Shown: positions 11,583 to 24,044, numbered from the stretch's first letter. The stretch: DNA of 64,000 bases from Cycas panzhihuaensis (GCA_023213395.1 CM041465.1:205475741-205539740), one strand, 5' to 3'. A program made the numbers and translations. Notes: generated by a model from the letters alone, not told the origin.

Positions 11583-12119
11583 GTTTTCAGATAGCCTTTT
11601 TCACAAGTGATAGAAGATGGAGACATAGTTGACTTAATGGAAGATTTGGATAGTGTTGCCATAATTTCTATTGATAGAATTGTTATTAAAATTGAACTGA
11701 CATTAGGTCACACAGTTGTACGTCTATACACATAATTCTTTATGGTTTTATTTGATATGGCATCATTTCCTATTCTTGTCATTGAAGAAGTTTAAGTTGT
11801 ATTAACATATCTAGCAAAGACACTAGAAATTTTCTTTAAAGAAAGGAAGGATACTTTAGCAGAAATTAGAATGCTGCTTGGCCAAAATCTTATAATAGAA
11901 TGTATTTACATAAATTGTTATATGCTTCTAATAGGTTTTTTTAATCATGAAGTTGAATCGTATTATGGTGTCATGTTGTCTTTATGTAACTATAATAGTT
12001 ATTAGAAAGCTTGTACTTATGATTGTGACAAAAATTCTCTGTGTTCAAAGTATCAACAACTTCCTTGGATGGTGAGAAGGAGACAAAATAAGTTAACCAA
12101 AAATTTTATTAAACTATGA
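11583..12119 (+). pseudogene. unidentified decayed coding region in the gag-like element
   Basis: One frame holds about 178 codons with only four or five stops, in sequence where random stops would be far more frequent. It reads IEDGDIVDLMEDLDSVAIIS early on, then a hydrophobic FMVLFDMASFPILVIEEV stretch, then NLIIECIYINCYMLLIGFF and a basic end (MVRRRQNKLTKNFIK). The segment around LFDMASFPIL could be a worn aspartic protease (D-G-S-) but the key residues are not present, so I do not assign it. It shows none of the RT, integrase or RNase H signatures. Confidence 0.4.
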
Positions 12120-12449
12120 CTAGTACCAAATACTCATGATCACAAAGAAGAAATCATCATCTATTCTTCTTCTTCAAGAGACCTTTTACTAGTTTATTTT
12201 TGGAGTTTTAGTATATCTAAAGAAGATGATTATAGTGATAGAACTCATACTTACTAATTTGGAAGTAAATAAGGAGAAATCCTTTTATTCCTCTTTAAGA
12301 AAATTTTAAAGTTCAAATCATGTCTTATCACTTTTTATTTTGGAGATAATGATCACTAAAAGGTATCACACCTGAAATATGGTCTTTTATATACAATTAC
12401 AGTCACAAACTCAAGGCAATTCAAAATCCAAAGAATAAGAGATGATAAA

Positions 12450-12713
12450 ATGGGTGATTCAATAAAGATACTACACAGGAATAAAGAGCACATTAGGAAC
12501 CATTGTCATATTCTAGAATCAGCTAAAGATGAAGATAGAGCTCACAACATTGTCTTCAAGAAGATACTAAGATTTAAACATTGTAAGTTCAAAACAACAT
12601 CACATGTTAAGTCATATGTCAATTCTTGTCAGTCCTTAGTACTTAGTATCATGATGTCTTTAATATTCACTCTTTTTATTGTCTTAATATTAAACATTAA
12701 AAGGGGGTGTTAA
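12450..12713 (+). pseudogene. small ORF with hydrophobic C-terminus next to the PPT
   Basis: An 87-codon open frame starts MGDSIKILHRNKE, is basic in its first two thirds (HCKFKTTSHVKSY) and ends with a strongly hydrophobic run of about 20 residues (SIMMSLIFTLFIVLILN). It overlaps the PPT and first bases of the LTR-like sequence. It may be chance or a relict of the element's last ORF. No family recognised. Confidence 0.25.
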
Positions 12714-15700
12714 GAGTTAATGTTTAATGTGTTTAGGAGAATATTATATTTAGGGTTATTAATATGTAGAACTTAAGGTGTATTGTAATTATGGTCTATA
12801 GGTTAGCATTAATGTTAATATTAGAGGTCTAATAGAAGTGTTATGTCAAGTTATTAAGTGTGATTAAGCACATCTTTATGTGTAACACTTAATTAGTAGG
12901 TAAAGCAATTATCAATTTTGGTTGGAGGAGTTAGAGGTAGACCCAAGTATAAACATGTGCTCAACTCCTTTTCAAAATTATGAATATAACCAGATTTGAT
13001 ATCCATGTTTTAACATATACAAAATAATATCATATATACTCACATCATTTGCGTATATGAAGTTGGTTAAAACAAGGAAATTAAGAGTGGCCTAGCATAG
13101 TATCATCCATTTATAAAAGTATCATAACTAATTATTGGCCTTATAAAATCATATTGAAGTAAACTATAATAACACCAAGGGATGTCACTCACTCTCCATG
13201 TGGTCAATTAGTGTTATTTTGAACCTTGACATATTGTCCTCAATGAATAAGGCCTTAAAATGAATGAATTATGTAGATGAACTTAGTGAGTTTCATTATT
13301 AATATAACTCTATTTTTAAATAAGGTATTAATGTTATTATTGGGGTTGTAGATAGTTAATCCCAATACCTTAATGCTTAGGGAATGTATAACTATTTTTA
13401 GATATATAATATAGTCTTATAAATAAGAATAATAATCCTAAGTTCATGAGAAACTCTCTCAATATAACTATAGAATTAGTAGATATAAGCATAACTCATC
13501 CTCATAAATACCTATAAAACTTAACTCTATCAAGGTAGATACTATGGATATCTAACATATATCATTAAGTTGTGGAAAATTATATAAAACATTGGCATCA
13601 AATTAAATGAACCTAGAGTTGAGAAAAGATTATAAAGTATATTATTCAATGTAAACTCAAAGTAATAAATCTGATAACAAAACTTTATAGCGCTCTCAAA
13701 TGATACTAGGGATCATTACATTGATCTAATGAGGAGTTATAGGGATATGTTTTGTGGTATCTACGTTTAGAAGGAAGAAGAAAAATGATGAGATTTACTC
13801 TTAACATAAAGGACTTATAATATTGATTCAATTAAAAAATAATAAAATCCTTTTATGAGTTATGTTGTATAAGGCCTATAAGTTATGATGATGGGTTATG
13901 TGAAGCACTAATTAGGACAAAGTTATGGCATAAGGTGGCTCTAATATTCTTTTATCAATCTTCAACCTAATGTGTATCAACACATATTAGACTAATGGAA
14001 ACCATAGGTATAACTCAAACATCAATCATATAGTCTTCACAATAGGGATATAATAGAGAGAAGGGAAGGTAAAGTGGTGTACAACCACCCTATAAGATCC
14101 CATAACTCAATATAAAATTAAGATATAAGTAAATATGATGATAAAATAAAAAAACATGAAGTGATAAGTAATGAAATGAAATGATAAGCGTGACTCATAA
14201 AAAAAAAATGTGAAATGGTGATATGAGCAAAGAATAACTAAATAATTATGGGCAAGATAATACCTAAAGCATGATGTCTCAAAATGAATGGATCATATAG
14301 ATGGACTAACATACCTTAATATGCAAAGATATATAAGTAAAAAAATCCCCTAGATCTCTTTTTTATTAGTGTTTTTAATACATTTAATTTATATCACTAT
14401 TATATTTGAAAAGACACATTTTAGATCTCTAGAATGTTACGTTAAAATTATTTTAAATTTTAGCGTTTTTGAAGGATAAGAAGGGTGGAGAGTCATTTTT
14501 ATAACATAAGACCTAGAAAATTAATAATTTCTTAAGTTATTGTATAACTTTGAATTTGTAGCATTAACATCATAGAAAAGTTATACCTAAAAATCACATA
14601 TTTAAAAATATGTTTTTTATAATATTTATTATATTATAAAATTATTAAATTCTTAATATATGAACTGTAGTTAATTTTAAAAATATATATATTCTAGGAA
14701 CTATTATTTTAAGCATTGTTTCTTCCCTTTAGAATTTAATTTTATAAAAAGGTTTATATTTTATAGATAATTACTTTATATTTTATCAATCACTTAAAGC
14801 ATTGAATAGTTTTTTTTTAAGTTATATTTTTCAAGGATAAATTTTAAAAAATTAAGTTCCCTTCCTCTAACTTCATTTTTAAAAAATATATGATTTCCTT
14901 TGTTTTAAAAAAAATAAATTAAAATATATAGTGTCATAACAAGTTATACCCTTGTCCTAACCTACCTATAATAAAATTAAAATAAGGTGTGGCAAGCTAG
15001 CTCAAATTTTTTTTTTTTTTTTCCTTTTTATTTTTATAAAGATTGTAAGTAGTATTTTTAATCTTTTTTTTTTAATAAAAATAGGGAAGGGGATCACCCT
15101 CTTCCTTTAGTTTAAATCATCTCCCTTTCTCTATCTTAAAAACTTTAGATGACAATGCCTTTATTTAAATTAAAAGAGGAGGTGGGGGAAGTGTAAATGA
15201 GGACATTTATGGGTATGGGTGATGTTAGGGCTATGGCATTGATAATAATTACACAATAGATGGAACAATGAAAATTATGATGACCAATCAGGGTTGGGTA
15301 ATATATTTTATACTTTGATTTTTTTTGTTAAATTCAAGGAAAGGGGGCTATTTAATAACTTTCTTAACTAGTTCAAAAAAGAATACATCTAACTATAATA
15401 GATTATAGACACAAATGAGTGGAAAACCAAAAAGGAGGGTTGTACAACAAAAAAGTACTCCAATTCATATAACAAAGTAGAGAAGGTATTAATTTCTTTA
15501 ACTTATTAAGCAGTTGTTAACCTTTTATAGTTTATCTATAGCCAACTTAATCTTAGCACAAATTCTTCAGTCAAAGTAGAAAAATTACCATTGCTATTCC
15601 ATTGCATCTTAAGAGAGTCAATCTCATTATATGATGAATCAAAAAGTCCCTTAGTAAAAGAACTAAGCTATAAGTGAATAATATCTTCTAGGTCACATAG

Positions 15701-15844
15701 CTTAACCTCACCAAAAAAGTGTCTTCTAGTAGAAATAAAAGAGGAATATCAATCAAATCCTCAATTTTAAAAGCTAGAATCTCCCAACTAGTACTTGATT
15801 GTTATGCATCTTAGGTTCTACTTAATAATATCAATAGCCTCTTA
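12709..15844. other. unassigned AT-rich DNA, including a possible LTR of the preceding element
   Basis: The first few hundred bases after 12708 may be the 3' LTR of the gag-like element, but its end is not marked by a partner copy. The rest is very AT-rich with homopolymer runs (16 T at about 15008) and no gene or clear repeat pair. Confidence 0.45.
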
Positions 15845-16064
15845 TGTTATAATGTTAGAAGTGCTTATGTGTAGAGGTTAGTATTAGTTGTTAATTAGTT
15901 ATTAGTCTAGTTAATGCATATTTAAGATTTCTTATTAAAGGATTCATTAATATTTTGTTAAATGAACTCAACCACAAAAATTATGTCTAAATATATGCAT
16001 AATTAAAGCATAATTCAATTAGAATGATAATATTATTTTTTTGTCTTATGAATGTTATATGCGA

Positions 16065-16111
<47 letters not shown>

Positions 16112-16117
16112 ATTCCT
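15845..16117 (+). repeat. possible solo LTR
   Basis: Begins TGTTATAATGTTAG and stops just before TGGTATTAAAG, which resembles a worn Met-tRNA PBS. No CA end, partner copy or coding sequence supports it, so this is a weak call. Confidence 0.2.
16069..16108. repeat. (CT)n microsatellite, 20 units
   Basis: An uninterrupted run of 20 CT dinucleotides. Perfect purity points to recent slippage. Confidence 0.95.
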
Positions 16118-17438
16118 TGATGGTATTAAAGAAAATGTCAAAAGAATAGTATAAAGATTACTATTGTTCCATTGGTGATTTGTTGAGGATCATGTCATTA
16201 TTGAAGTTGCATCATTGAGGAGAGATTTTTTTATAAACAGAGCCAATGTTGAGGAGGTTCTGCACAACTTAATTGTAGGCATGTTTTATTACTTGTTCAA
16301 CCTTATTTTTGCCTTTTGTTAAGAAAGTTAGGTTGCATTAATGATAGCAATGATTATTTAGATTTCTTCCTTTGTTTTTATATGTAAAAATTTGAGTTTG
16401 TTGTTAACGACCATAATAATAATCATACATAGCCATTAGAAGTTGTACGTCATGTCTTAACTTATCAAAAGCATTAAATTTCTTTATGAAAGTGCCTAGA
16501 TTTATTTTGAGATGTAGTGATTGTTGAGATGACAAAATAGTCATTCATTATATTATATATACATTGGGCTCTCATGAAAAATTGTTGAGCATATAATATG
16601 AATCACACATTTTTTTACCATTGACTGATGAATTGTAGATTGTATGATTTATTTTATTGAGTTTTATACCTATTATTAGGTTCATATCTAAAAGATACAA
16701 AGACCCATATCTTCAAAATTTAATTTCATATATTGGTTGATAAGTTTGAAGCATCGTAAAAGCCCACAAAGTTCATCCTTGAAGTACACAAGTCCACAAT
16801 CAAAGTGATTAAATTTTTGATGAATATTACTTTCCTAAGGATTTAAGTATGTTAAATTATTTTAAAAGGTGCTTTTAAATTTGGCTTCTAAGTTTTTATG
16901 TTAGTGGGGGATCTTATGGTATTTTGAAGTCACTAAGCTAAAGAGGAAATGAGCCAATCCCTTATTTTTTTTACTTTTCACACTTTTTTATAACATAGAG
17001 GGATAGTTTTGGCTATAAATTTTTATGCAAGTATCAAATTTTGAAATCATCTAAAGAAGTGTAATCCTAACTCAAAGGGCTACACAACAAACTATTGGAT
17101 GGTATGTTTTGGTGCTAATTTGATAAATTTATATGAGTTTAAAGTTAACACTTTGATTTTTTGGTACTTATTACCCCCTTTTCCTCTTTGCTCAAAGGGT
17201 GTAAATAAAAAAACAATGAAAATGTATATGCAGTGGTAGTAAATGTACATAGTAAAGGGAATTTATCAATAAAAGATAGTAATCTCAGGACTTAGTCTAA
17301 AAGAGTATATCAAAGGGACATTTTTTTATGGAATTGTCTAACTTCCTAAAGTTTGTATTTTTAGATGGGTTTTATTCCTTCTATAGGTGAACTCTAATAA
17401 TTTCAAATTTGGGTGAAAGAAAGCAAGCCAAAAATAAT
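16118..17438. other. unassigned AT-rich DNA
   Basis: No gene, LTR pair or RNA gene seen on either strand; short chance ORFs only. Confidence 0.45.
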
Positions 17439-18080
17439 TCATCTTCCAGGTTATGAAATGTAAGGAAGGAACAATCTTATATGTTTTCATATTTTCACAA
17501 ATGCGATAATGATTGTATGCACTCAAGTAATCGACTATGAAATTATGAATAAAGAGATAACAAGGTAATAGGATATAGAGTCATTTATCTCTAAAGTTAT
17601 GAAACAGGAGGAAAAGATGATGTCATACATTGTTGCAATTGCACACACCTTTTTCATTTTTGCAAATACGATAAAGGAGAGGAAGACTTAGGTGATAAAC
17701 TACAAAATTATGAAGAAAAGAATAAAGTGATGAAGCACATCATAAGATCCATCCTACTCATCTCCAAAGGTATGAAATATGAGGAAGGGATCATGGTATA
17801 TGTTCTTGCATTCTCATAAATGAGTTGAAGGTGAAAGTTATTCAAGAGGCAAATATCAAAATAAAGGATGAGTCTTGTATCTTCTCATATTTTTGTAAAT
17901 GGTGGAAAAGAGATGAAGACTCAATTCAATGGGTTGCAAAGTTATGAAAAGAGGATAACAAAGTGATGTGGTCCCACCATTAAGTCATTTTATATTATTT
18001 CTTTCTCATGCTCTTACAAAAGAGCATTTCATATCACAATTTAAAGACATTCATCTACACAATTATGAAATGTGAAGAGT
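17439..18080. repeat. degenerate tandem repeat, units about 105-180 bp
   Basis: The same ordered words recur: TCAT-CTCCAAAGGTATGAAAT-TGAGGAAGG, then CTTATATGTT-T-CAT, AAATG-GATAA, GATGAAGACT, TACAAAATTATGAA and AATAACAAAGTGATG. Starts are near 17439, 17581 and 17758, with a partial fourth from about 17870 and a final start near 18048 (TCATCTACACAATTATGAAATG). Unit length varies through internal deletions. Confidence 0.65.
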
Positions 18081-20183
18081 ATATAATAAATCATTAGATT
18101 AGATGGCACAATAGCTTAAAAGAAATTAGTTCATATAAATATCATCATGAAGTCATTATTTTAGTTATTTTCTTAGTAAAATTCAATGGAGAGTGACTAA
18201 TAAATGACACAAAGGTTTGAAGAGTAGCATTATCAATGAAGATGGTAATATTAATCTAAATCCCCATACTTCAATTTATACCCATGGTATTTTGCTCAAT
18301 TTTCAAGTTGATTCTAGGGAAGTAGTGTTAGGTTAGAGAAAATAGAAGATTCGTCACTTTACAGGAGTTAACTTACATAGGGTCAAACTAGATTTCAAGA
18401 AGAGACAATCGATGAATAGATGCCAACTTTAAAAGAGAATAAGGTTTATCATTTGAACTATTAAATATGATACTTACATCCCAAATTCCAAATTAAAAGG
18501 AAAAAGGTTAAAGAAGATATGGTTCTATAGATTAACATTACTTAGTCTACCTAATATATTATTGTGGTTCCAACATTCTCTTCTCATGTCTTTCTTTAGT
18601 CTTTACTTTATACCTTCTTCTTATCCCTCCTCCTCCTAAAATTTCTCTTCTTCAATGTTAAATTATTACATATTAAACTATCTCTAGAATAGACCCATGA
18701 AACCAATTAGGGGAAAATGTGGTTTTCCTTAACTCTCATTTTGTGTATTAAATATGCTAGAATGTGCTCTTTGATTTAAAGCACCATTTTCTTGATAATT
18801 GAAGACTTATATTTAGTTTATTTAGTGTTTAGTTCTTTACCATTACTAGGAAATCTGTGTTGTAGACCATTAGATTAATTTAGCTCTATTGGTATCTACG
18901 GTTTACAACATTTTAAATTCTAAGAGACCTAGAACAGTGGTTATATTTAATTTTCTTTTCTATTCTTTTTTTCTTAAATGCATATCACATGATTTAAACC
19001 TTCTTAGTATTTTAAAAATGTTCATGAAAATGCTCTTCTACTAACCATTTTTTTCCTAGTAGATAATTTTCATAAATTCATTTATTTATTCTATTAGATA
19101 ATTAATGTGTCTTAGAACTAAATATTTTATAATTTTCCCCTAAAATTCTTTTTTAGAACTTTCGTTGTATATATTCGTTGAAATTAGTGTTTTTAAAGCT
19201 AACTAGATAGTTTAGGAGGTCATATACCTATTTATTAAGAGCCTAAAGTATACAAAAAGGGTTGTTGAGCTCATCTTAAGAGTGAAAATCGAGGAGGCCT
19301 AGTAGTAATCTTAAGATTACCAAAAAAGTAGAAGAGGAGGCTTTTTCTTAATCAATAATTCCCATAATTAAGAGTTTCATCAAAGATAGATGAAGAGGAA
19401 ACACCTTGTAGACATATTCTCCCTTAAATTTAAAGTAATCCTTTAAATTTTTGGGATGAGTAACATGACATACCTAACAAAGCCCTAAAGGCTTATCTAA
19501 AGTTTAATGGAGATGGGATAGCCATTACAAAGTAACATATAGAGAATTTATCTATTATGCATGATGTTTTAGATTGTTGAGCCTAATATGGTTATTACAT
19601 TTTTTATTCATTCAATGACTAAGAATGTTATTACATGGTTTTATTCCTTGCCCATTTCCTCTACTAGAGATTGGAAAGATTTGATGTAAGTGTATAAATT
19701 TATGTAAGAAGACATTCTCCACCATAACAAGAGAGTCCTTAAGCATTAAAAAAGGAGCTAGGGAAAGTACAAGTAATTATGTTGAGAGGTTTGATAAAAC
19801 TTTGAAATAAATTGATACTAAATGTAAACCTATATAACCCATATTAATAGAATGACTTTTAGATGGGCTTAACCTTGAAACTAGACCTATGGTTATCCTT
19901 AAGGAGCCAGGCAATCTACAACAAACAAAAAGCCTTGCTCTTAATCTTGAAATAGTCATGGATAAATGGGAAAGACCTCAATTTCCTTTTCAAGCAAATC
20001 CTGGAAGGGAAAACTTTCCACCAAGCCAACAAGTAGAAGGAAGTATTTAGGCTATGATTAGAAAGTTCAATAATAAGGTATAATACTAGAAGAAATGGGC
20101 CAGAGGAAAAGAGCCTCAAAGCATTACTATATTAAAAAATCTTAAAGTGGAGCTTACTATTAGAATATTGATATTTTTAGATA
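18081..20183. other. unassigned AT-rich DNA
   Basis: No gene or element recognised. Short ORFs on the minus strand at 19777-20119 have no family signature and overlap each other in different frames. Confidence 0.4.
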
Positions 20184-20530
20184 TGTAATATTTAATATAT
20201 TTTTATGAACCCATACACAAAAGTATTAATAAGTGTAACATATATACATATTCATATACATATCTTATTAGATTATGGAAAGGCTTAAGAGATATTACAA
20301 GCTATTCATGAGGTGATATATATATATATATATACCACTTGAGAACTTTAGAGAAGAAGGATTCACTTGGAGATGTAAATATTTGGATATCAAAAGAGGT
20401 GTTCCTAACTCCAACCTTCTCCCATGATTTTTCCAATAATGGGTTTTCTACATATAAATATGTTGTCATTTATAATGATGTTTTATGAATGCTTATTGCA
20501 TGCTCATTGATGTTATGGTGAAATTTAGTA

Positions 20531-20803
20531 TAAAGAAAAATAAAATTGATATAAAATAATAATACACAAATGAAAGAACAACAAAAACAAAGATCACAAT
20601 GGTACACTTTAGGTACCTTAACTTTGATTAAGACCATAAGAACATTGCTATATCAATATGCAATATGATACATTGAGTCTATATTTATAATACATAACTT
20701 GGCTATGTATGGGACCCACCACAAATACCAATATAAAAAAATTATTTTCGCAAATGTGCATTAGCATTTTGCCTCATGAAGCATGAACTAAGCTATTTTA
20801 ACA
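20531..20803 (-). repeat. 3' LTR of the deleted copia element
   Basis: In minus sense it begins TGTTAAAATAGC directly after the PPT (minus strand CATAGGGGAT, 20804-20814). The outer end is set by alignment with the 23769-24044 copy. Confidence 0.88.
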
Positions 20804-20807
20804 ATCC

Positions 20808-21060
20808 CCTATGATGCACATTTGGGAACATAGATGTTGCTTTAAATTTAAAATGCTTGATCTTTGAAAATGTCTTAAAAATGATATTTAGAATTTAGTC
20901 TTCAATTCATCTTTGTTGTATCAATTCTTGAATGTAGTAATAATGCTTGATCTTGATATGCTTCATTCTTCTATGTTAAGTTGAGTTCTTCATTATATGT
21001 ATAGTATTTTGATTATCATATTGAATCTTTGTAAGTTCATTCTGACTTTGCTGTAGATCT
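20808..21060 (-). pseudogene. copia RNase H C-terminal tail
   Basis: One minus frame reads KIQYDNQNTIHIMKNST, then HRRMKHIKIKHYY, then IFKTFSKIKHFKFKATS and finishes PNVHHRGLLK at the PPT. These are the worn forms of the usual copia end (DNQSAI, RTKHIEI-YHFIRE, ADIFTKAL---KF, then the last residues before the PPT). Three stops interrupt it. It proves that pol was once present and that the middle of the element was deleted. Confidence 0.85.
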
Positions 21061-21144
21061 TATAATATCTCTCTCATATAAATTATTTCATAACCTTCTA
21101 CTTTAACTTGTTTGTATTTTGTTTTAGGTTCATAATTTTGAATC

Positions 21145-21713
21145 ACTTGAGATCTAATCATACTCTTATCAAAACGTAGATCAAGAATATCTCCTAGATC
21201 AGGCTTAATCACAATCTATTTCTCTTCATTAACTTGAAAATCCCTCTTATTATTTAAATAATTATAATCATCTTTCGAAACTTATATACTTAAATTTGAA
21301 TCAACATTCAAAATAAGAACTTCACTTATATTTGAATCATTAGTAACATTGATAGATATAAGTAAATCAGATTCAACTTTAACTTCAAGTACAATCTCTT
21401 TTAAAGTAATAGGAACATCTAAAGAAACTTGAGATCTTGCCATACTCTTATCAAAACTTGGATCAAGAATATCTCCTAGGTTAGGCTTAATCACAATCTA
21501 TTTTTTCTTCATTAACTTGAAAATCCCTCTTATTATTTAAATAATTATAATCATCTTTTGAAACTTATATACTTAAATTTGAATCAACATTCAAAACAAG
21601 AACTTCACTTGTATTTAAATCATTAGTAACATTGACAGATATAAGTGAATCAGATTCAACTTTAACTTCAAGTACAATCTCTTTTAAAGTAACAAGAACA
21701 TCTAAAGAAACTT
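21145..21713 (-). repeat. 282-bp tandem duplication inside the coding region
   Basis: Two consecutive units (21145-21426 and 21427-about 21713) are nearly identical; for example ATCAAGAATATCTCCTAG occurs at 21180 and 21462. The period of 282 is 94 codons, so the duplication keeps frame. On the minus strand each unit codes for a valine/glutamate-rich peptide with TLKEIVLEVKVES and ends with VDSNLSI before a stop. Confidence 0.92.
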
Positions 21714-22394
21714 TGACATATTGAATTGCTTGATTATAGTCATTAGTAGATTCTTCACATCTAATAATAGTAATAGGTTCATCACACTCAACATACTCAA
21801 TAGTAGTAGTCTCACCAATAGCCTTATTAGATTCAACAATATATCTAATCATAGTCTCTTTACATTCAAAAGTAGTTTCATCAATAATATTTTCAACCAC
21901 ACTCTATTAACAAACCTTTTCATCATATTCTTGACAGTCCTTCTAAATATATTCTTGATATAGCTTCTCAAGTTATTCTTAAATTTATGTATTTTCTTGA
22001 AAATCTTAATTTTATAAATTTGCTTGAATATAGGCTTGAAGAACCTATATTTTCTCTTCAATCTTGAATTAAACTTAAGTTTTAAAAGATTCCATGTTTC
22101 CTTATTTGTATTAACATAATATATATGGTATATTACATCATTATTCAAAATAGAATAGATGTAATAAAGTGAACTATTATCTTTTATTTTAAGTTCCTTC
22201 TTCTCCTTTTCTTGATCAGGTGTTAACTAAGTAGTAGGATAAATAGGTACCAAAACTTTATATCCTTGAGAAACAAAATCCTATAAATTATTTGAAATCA
22301 AATAAGATTTTATGCCTCTTGACAACTTTAAATAATTTTTCTTATTGAACCTTACCAAGTTCTAAAAACTTAGAAAATCTGAAGAAGATGCCAT
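21565..22394 (-). pseudogene. copia gag (DUF4219/UBN2), minus strand
   Basis: Starts MASSSDF at 22394 and reads FNKKNYLKL, then FVSQGYKVLVP, LTPDQEKEKKELKIKD, NNDVIYHIYY and KETWNLLKLKFNS. This is the normal copia gag layout, in which the ETW--L---F motif marks the UBN2 domain. Frameshifts near 21900 move the reading into the acidic segment (YVECDEPITIIRCEES) that leads into the 282-bp duplication. No zinc knuckle is seen, so it was probably lost in the same deletion that removed most of pol. Confidence 0.75.
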
Positions 22395-23756
22395 CTTGTA
22401 AATGAACATTAACCAACCATGGACATAGATCACATCATACTTAAGATATATCAACCCGTAAATCCTATCTCTCAATTTTAGGACCTCTTTACTAAATAAA
22501 TGAATAGTTAAGAGTGTAAAAATTCATCTCAAATGCATAAAAGATAGGCCACATAGTCACACAAATCTATCAACAAGATGATAGCAACCTTGTCCTTGAT
22601 TTTAGGACCTCCTTCTGCCTCCTAGTTCTTTATAGGATTTAATATGCATATTAAAAAAAAAAAAAATTTAAATGCTTTACAATAACCTTCTAGAGATTAA
22701 AATTTGGTTGCCCTAGGATCAAGAAATAAGTAAAAAAATGATATACATGGTGTAAAAGAAAATTTTATCTAGTTACAACATAGGGATCTAGCATAAAGAC
22801 TCAAGTTTGGATTAAAATTTCTCTATGAAAACAATCCCAAAATATGTCAAATCATATACCAAAATAGTGGGCTCTAAGTAAGAATTCCAATGGTTTAGAT
22901 AGTTCAAACAGTAAGGTCCTGAAACTTAAGATATTAAAGAAAATGTACATGTATCTCTTTAAAAAATAAAATTAATGAGTTAGGTTTTAGTGGCCTTTAC
23001 TAAAATCATAATAACTCTTAAACTAGATCTCCAAAATAAAAATTTATTTAAATCTCTAAATTAAAAATTTATTTAGATCTCCAAATTAAAAATTTATTTT
23101 TTTAAAGTAATCTATGCTTCAAGCCACATTAATCCAAAAAATTTGAGTTTATTTGGATACTTGTAGAAATAATTATGGCCGTTTTAATATGGGATACAAT
23201 TAGGATTTCTAAGGACTATAGTAGTACTTATTACTAAAATATTAATAACATTTTACTCCAGTATTTGATGGATCTAAAATAACTTCTAATAAAAACTAGA
23301 TATTAATATGTATAGATTTTAAAAAAATAATAATAATAAGATCAATTAGATACTTATAGCTAAAATAATTATTATTAAGGTCATAGTAGTAGATTTTAGA
23401 CCCCAAAGATAGTGATGGATAGTAGGCTAAAACTAAATTCCCTATAATTTTTGTAATTTCACTCTAAAACATGTGGTACAACCACTTAAAATTTATAGAC
23501 TATGCGTGGTTAACTCAAATTCATGATTTTTTTTTTTTTAATTCTTCTATTTATACTCCCAAAAATGAATTGTAATGGCACTTAAACTTTTCTTTCACAC
23601 TTAGGATTAGGGTTTCTATCTTAAATCCTAAATTAACAAATACAATACACCATAGATAACTAACAAATAAGCTCTATAAAGCCACCTCTATACAACACTG
23701 ACAAATAGCAAATATGTAGAATAAAAGACTTGTAATGTACCTTACTTCTCACTGTG
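22395..23756 (-). other. leader of the deleted copia element
   Basis: No ORF of note between PBS and gag start. It contains three 25-bp AT-rich units at 23026-23101 (ATCTCCAAATTAAAAATTTATTT-like). Confidence 0.5.
23026..23101. repeat. 25-bp tandem repeat, 3 units
   Basis: Three adjacent copies of a 25-bp unit (GATCTCCAAA-TAAAAATTTATTTA) with few changes. Confidence 0.8.
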
Positions 23757-23768
23757 ACTTTGTTACCA
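23757..23768 (-). promoter_or_regulatory. PBS of the deleted copia element, worn
   Basis: The minus strand reads TGGTAACAAAGT next to the LTR end (TCTACA), two changes from TGGTATCAGAG. Confidence 0.75.
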
Positions 23769-24044
23769 TGTAGAAAAATAAAATTGATAGAAAATAATAA
23801 TGCACAAATGAAAGAACAATAATAATCAGGATAATAATGATACCCTTAAAGTATCTTAACTTTGATTAAGACCATAAGAACATTGTTACATCAATGTACA
23901 ATATGATATATTAAGTGTGTATTTATAATACATAACTTGGCTATGTGTGGGACCCACCATAAATACCAATATCATAATAAAATTAATTTCATAAATGTGC
24001 ATAACTACTTTACCTCATGAAGTGTGAACTAAGTTATTTTAACA
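23769..24044 (-). repeat. 5' LTR of the deleted copia element
   Basis: Runs from TGTAGAAAAATAAAATTG to ...TTATTTTAACA on the plus strand and matches 20531-20803. Confidence 0.88.

Larger units (their letters stand above)
10690..12708 (+). mobile_element. possible non-autonomous copia-like element with unknown coding region
   Basis: A copia-type gag start (10696 onward) is followed by a long decayed coding stretch of unknown identity and then by a PPT plus LTR-like start (AAAAGGGGG then TGTTAAGAGTTAATG at 12708). I see no integrase, RT or RNase H motif in any frame. The 5' LTR and the 3' LTR end are unresolved. It could be a defective element or one that had captured a foreign coding segment. 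Confidence 0.5.
20531..24044 (-). mobile_element. complete but internally deleted copia element (LTR to LTR)
   Basis: Two direct repeats, 20531-20803 and 23769-24044 (about 275 bp), share most bases, including TTTGATTAAGACCATAAGAACATTG and CTTGGCTATGT-TGGGACCCACCA as separate blocks. A PBS lies inside the right copy and a PPT inside the left copy, both in minus orientation. Between them are a gag start, a tandemly doubled coding unit and the RNase H tail, but no protease, integrase or RT. Flanks TAGTA and TATTA may be a worn 5-bp target duplication. Confidence 0.88.

Noticed and set aside
13320-13420. Short inverted repeat (GGTATTAATG / CATTAAGGTATTGGG) as a possible MITE
   Set aside because: Arms are short and imperfect, with no target duplication.
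17439-18080. CRISPR-like spaced repeats
   Set aside because: Units are long, variable and degenerate, with no constant short repeat; the host is a eukaryote.
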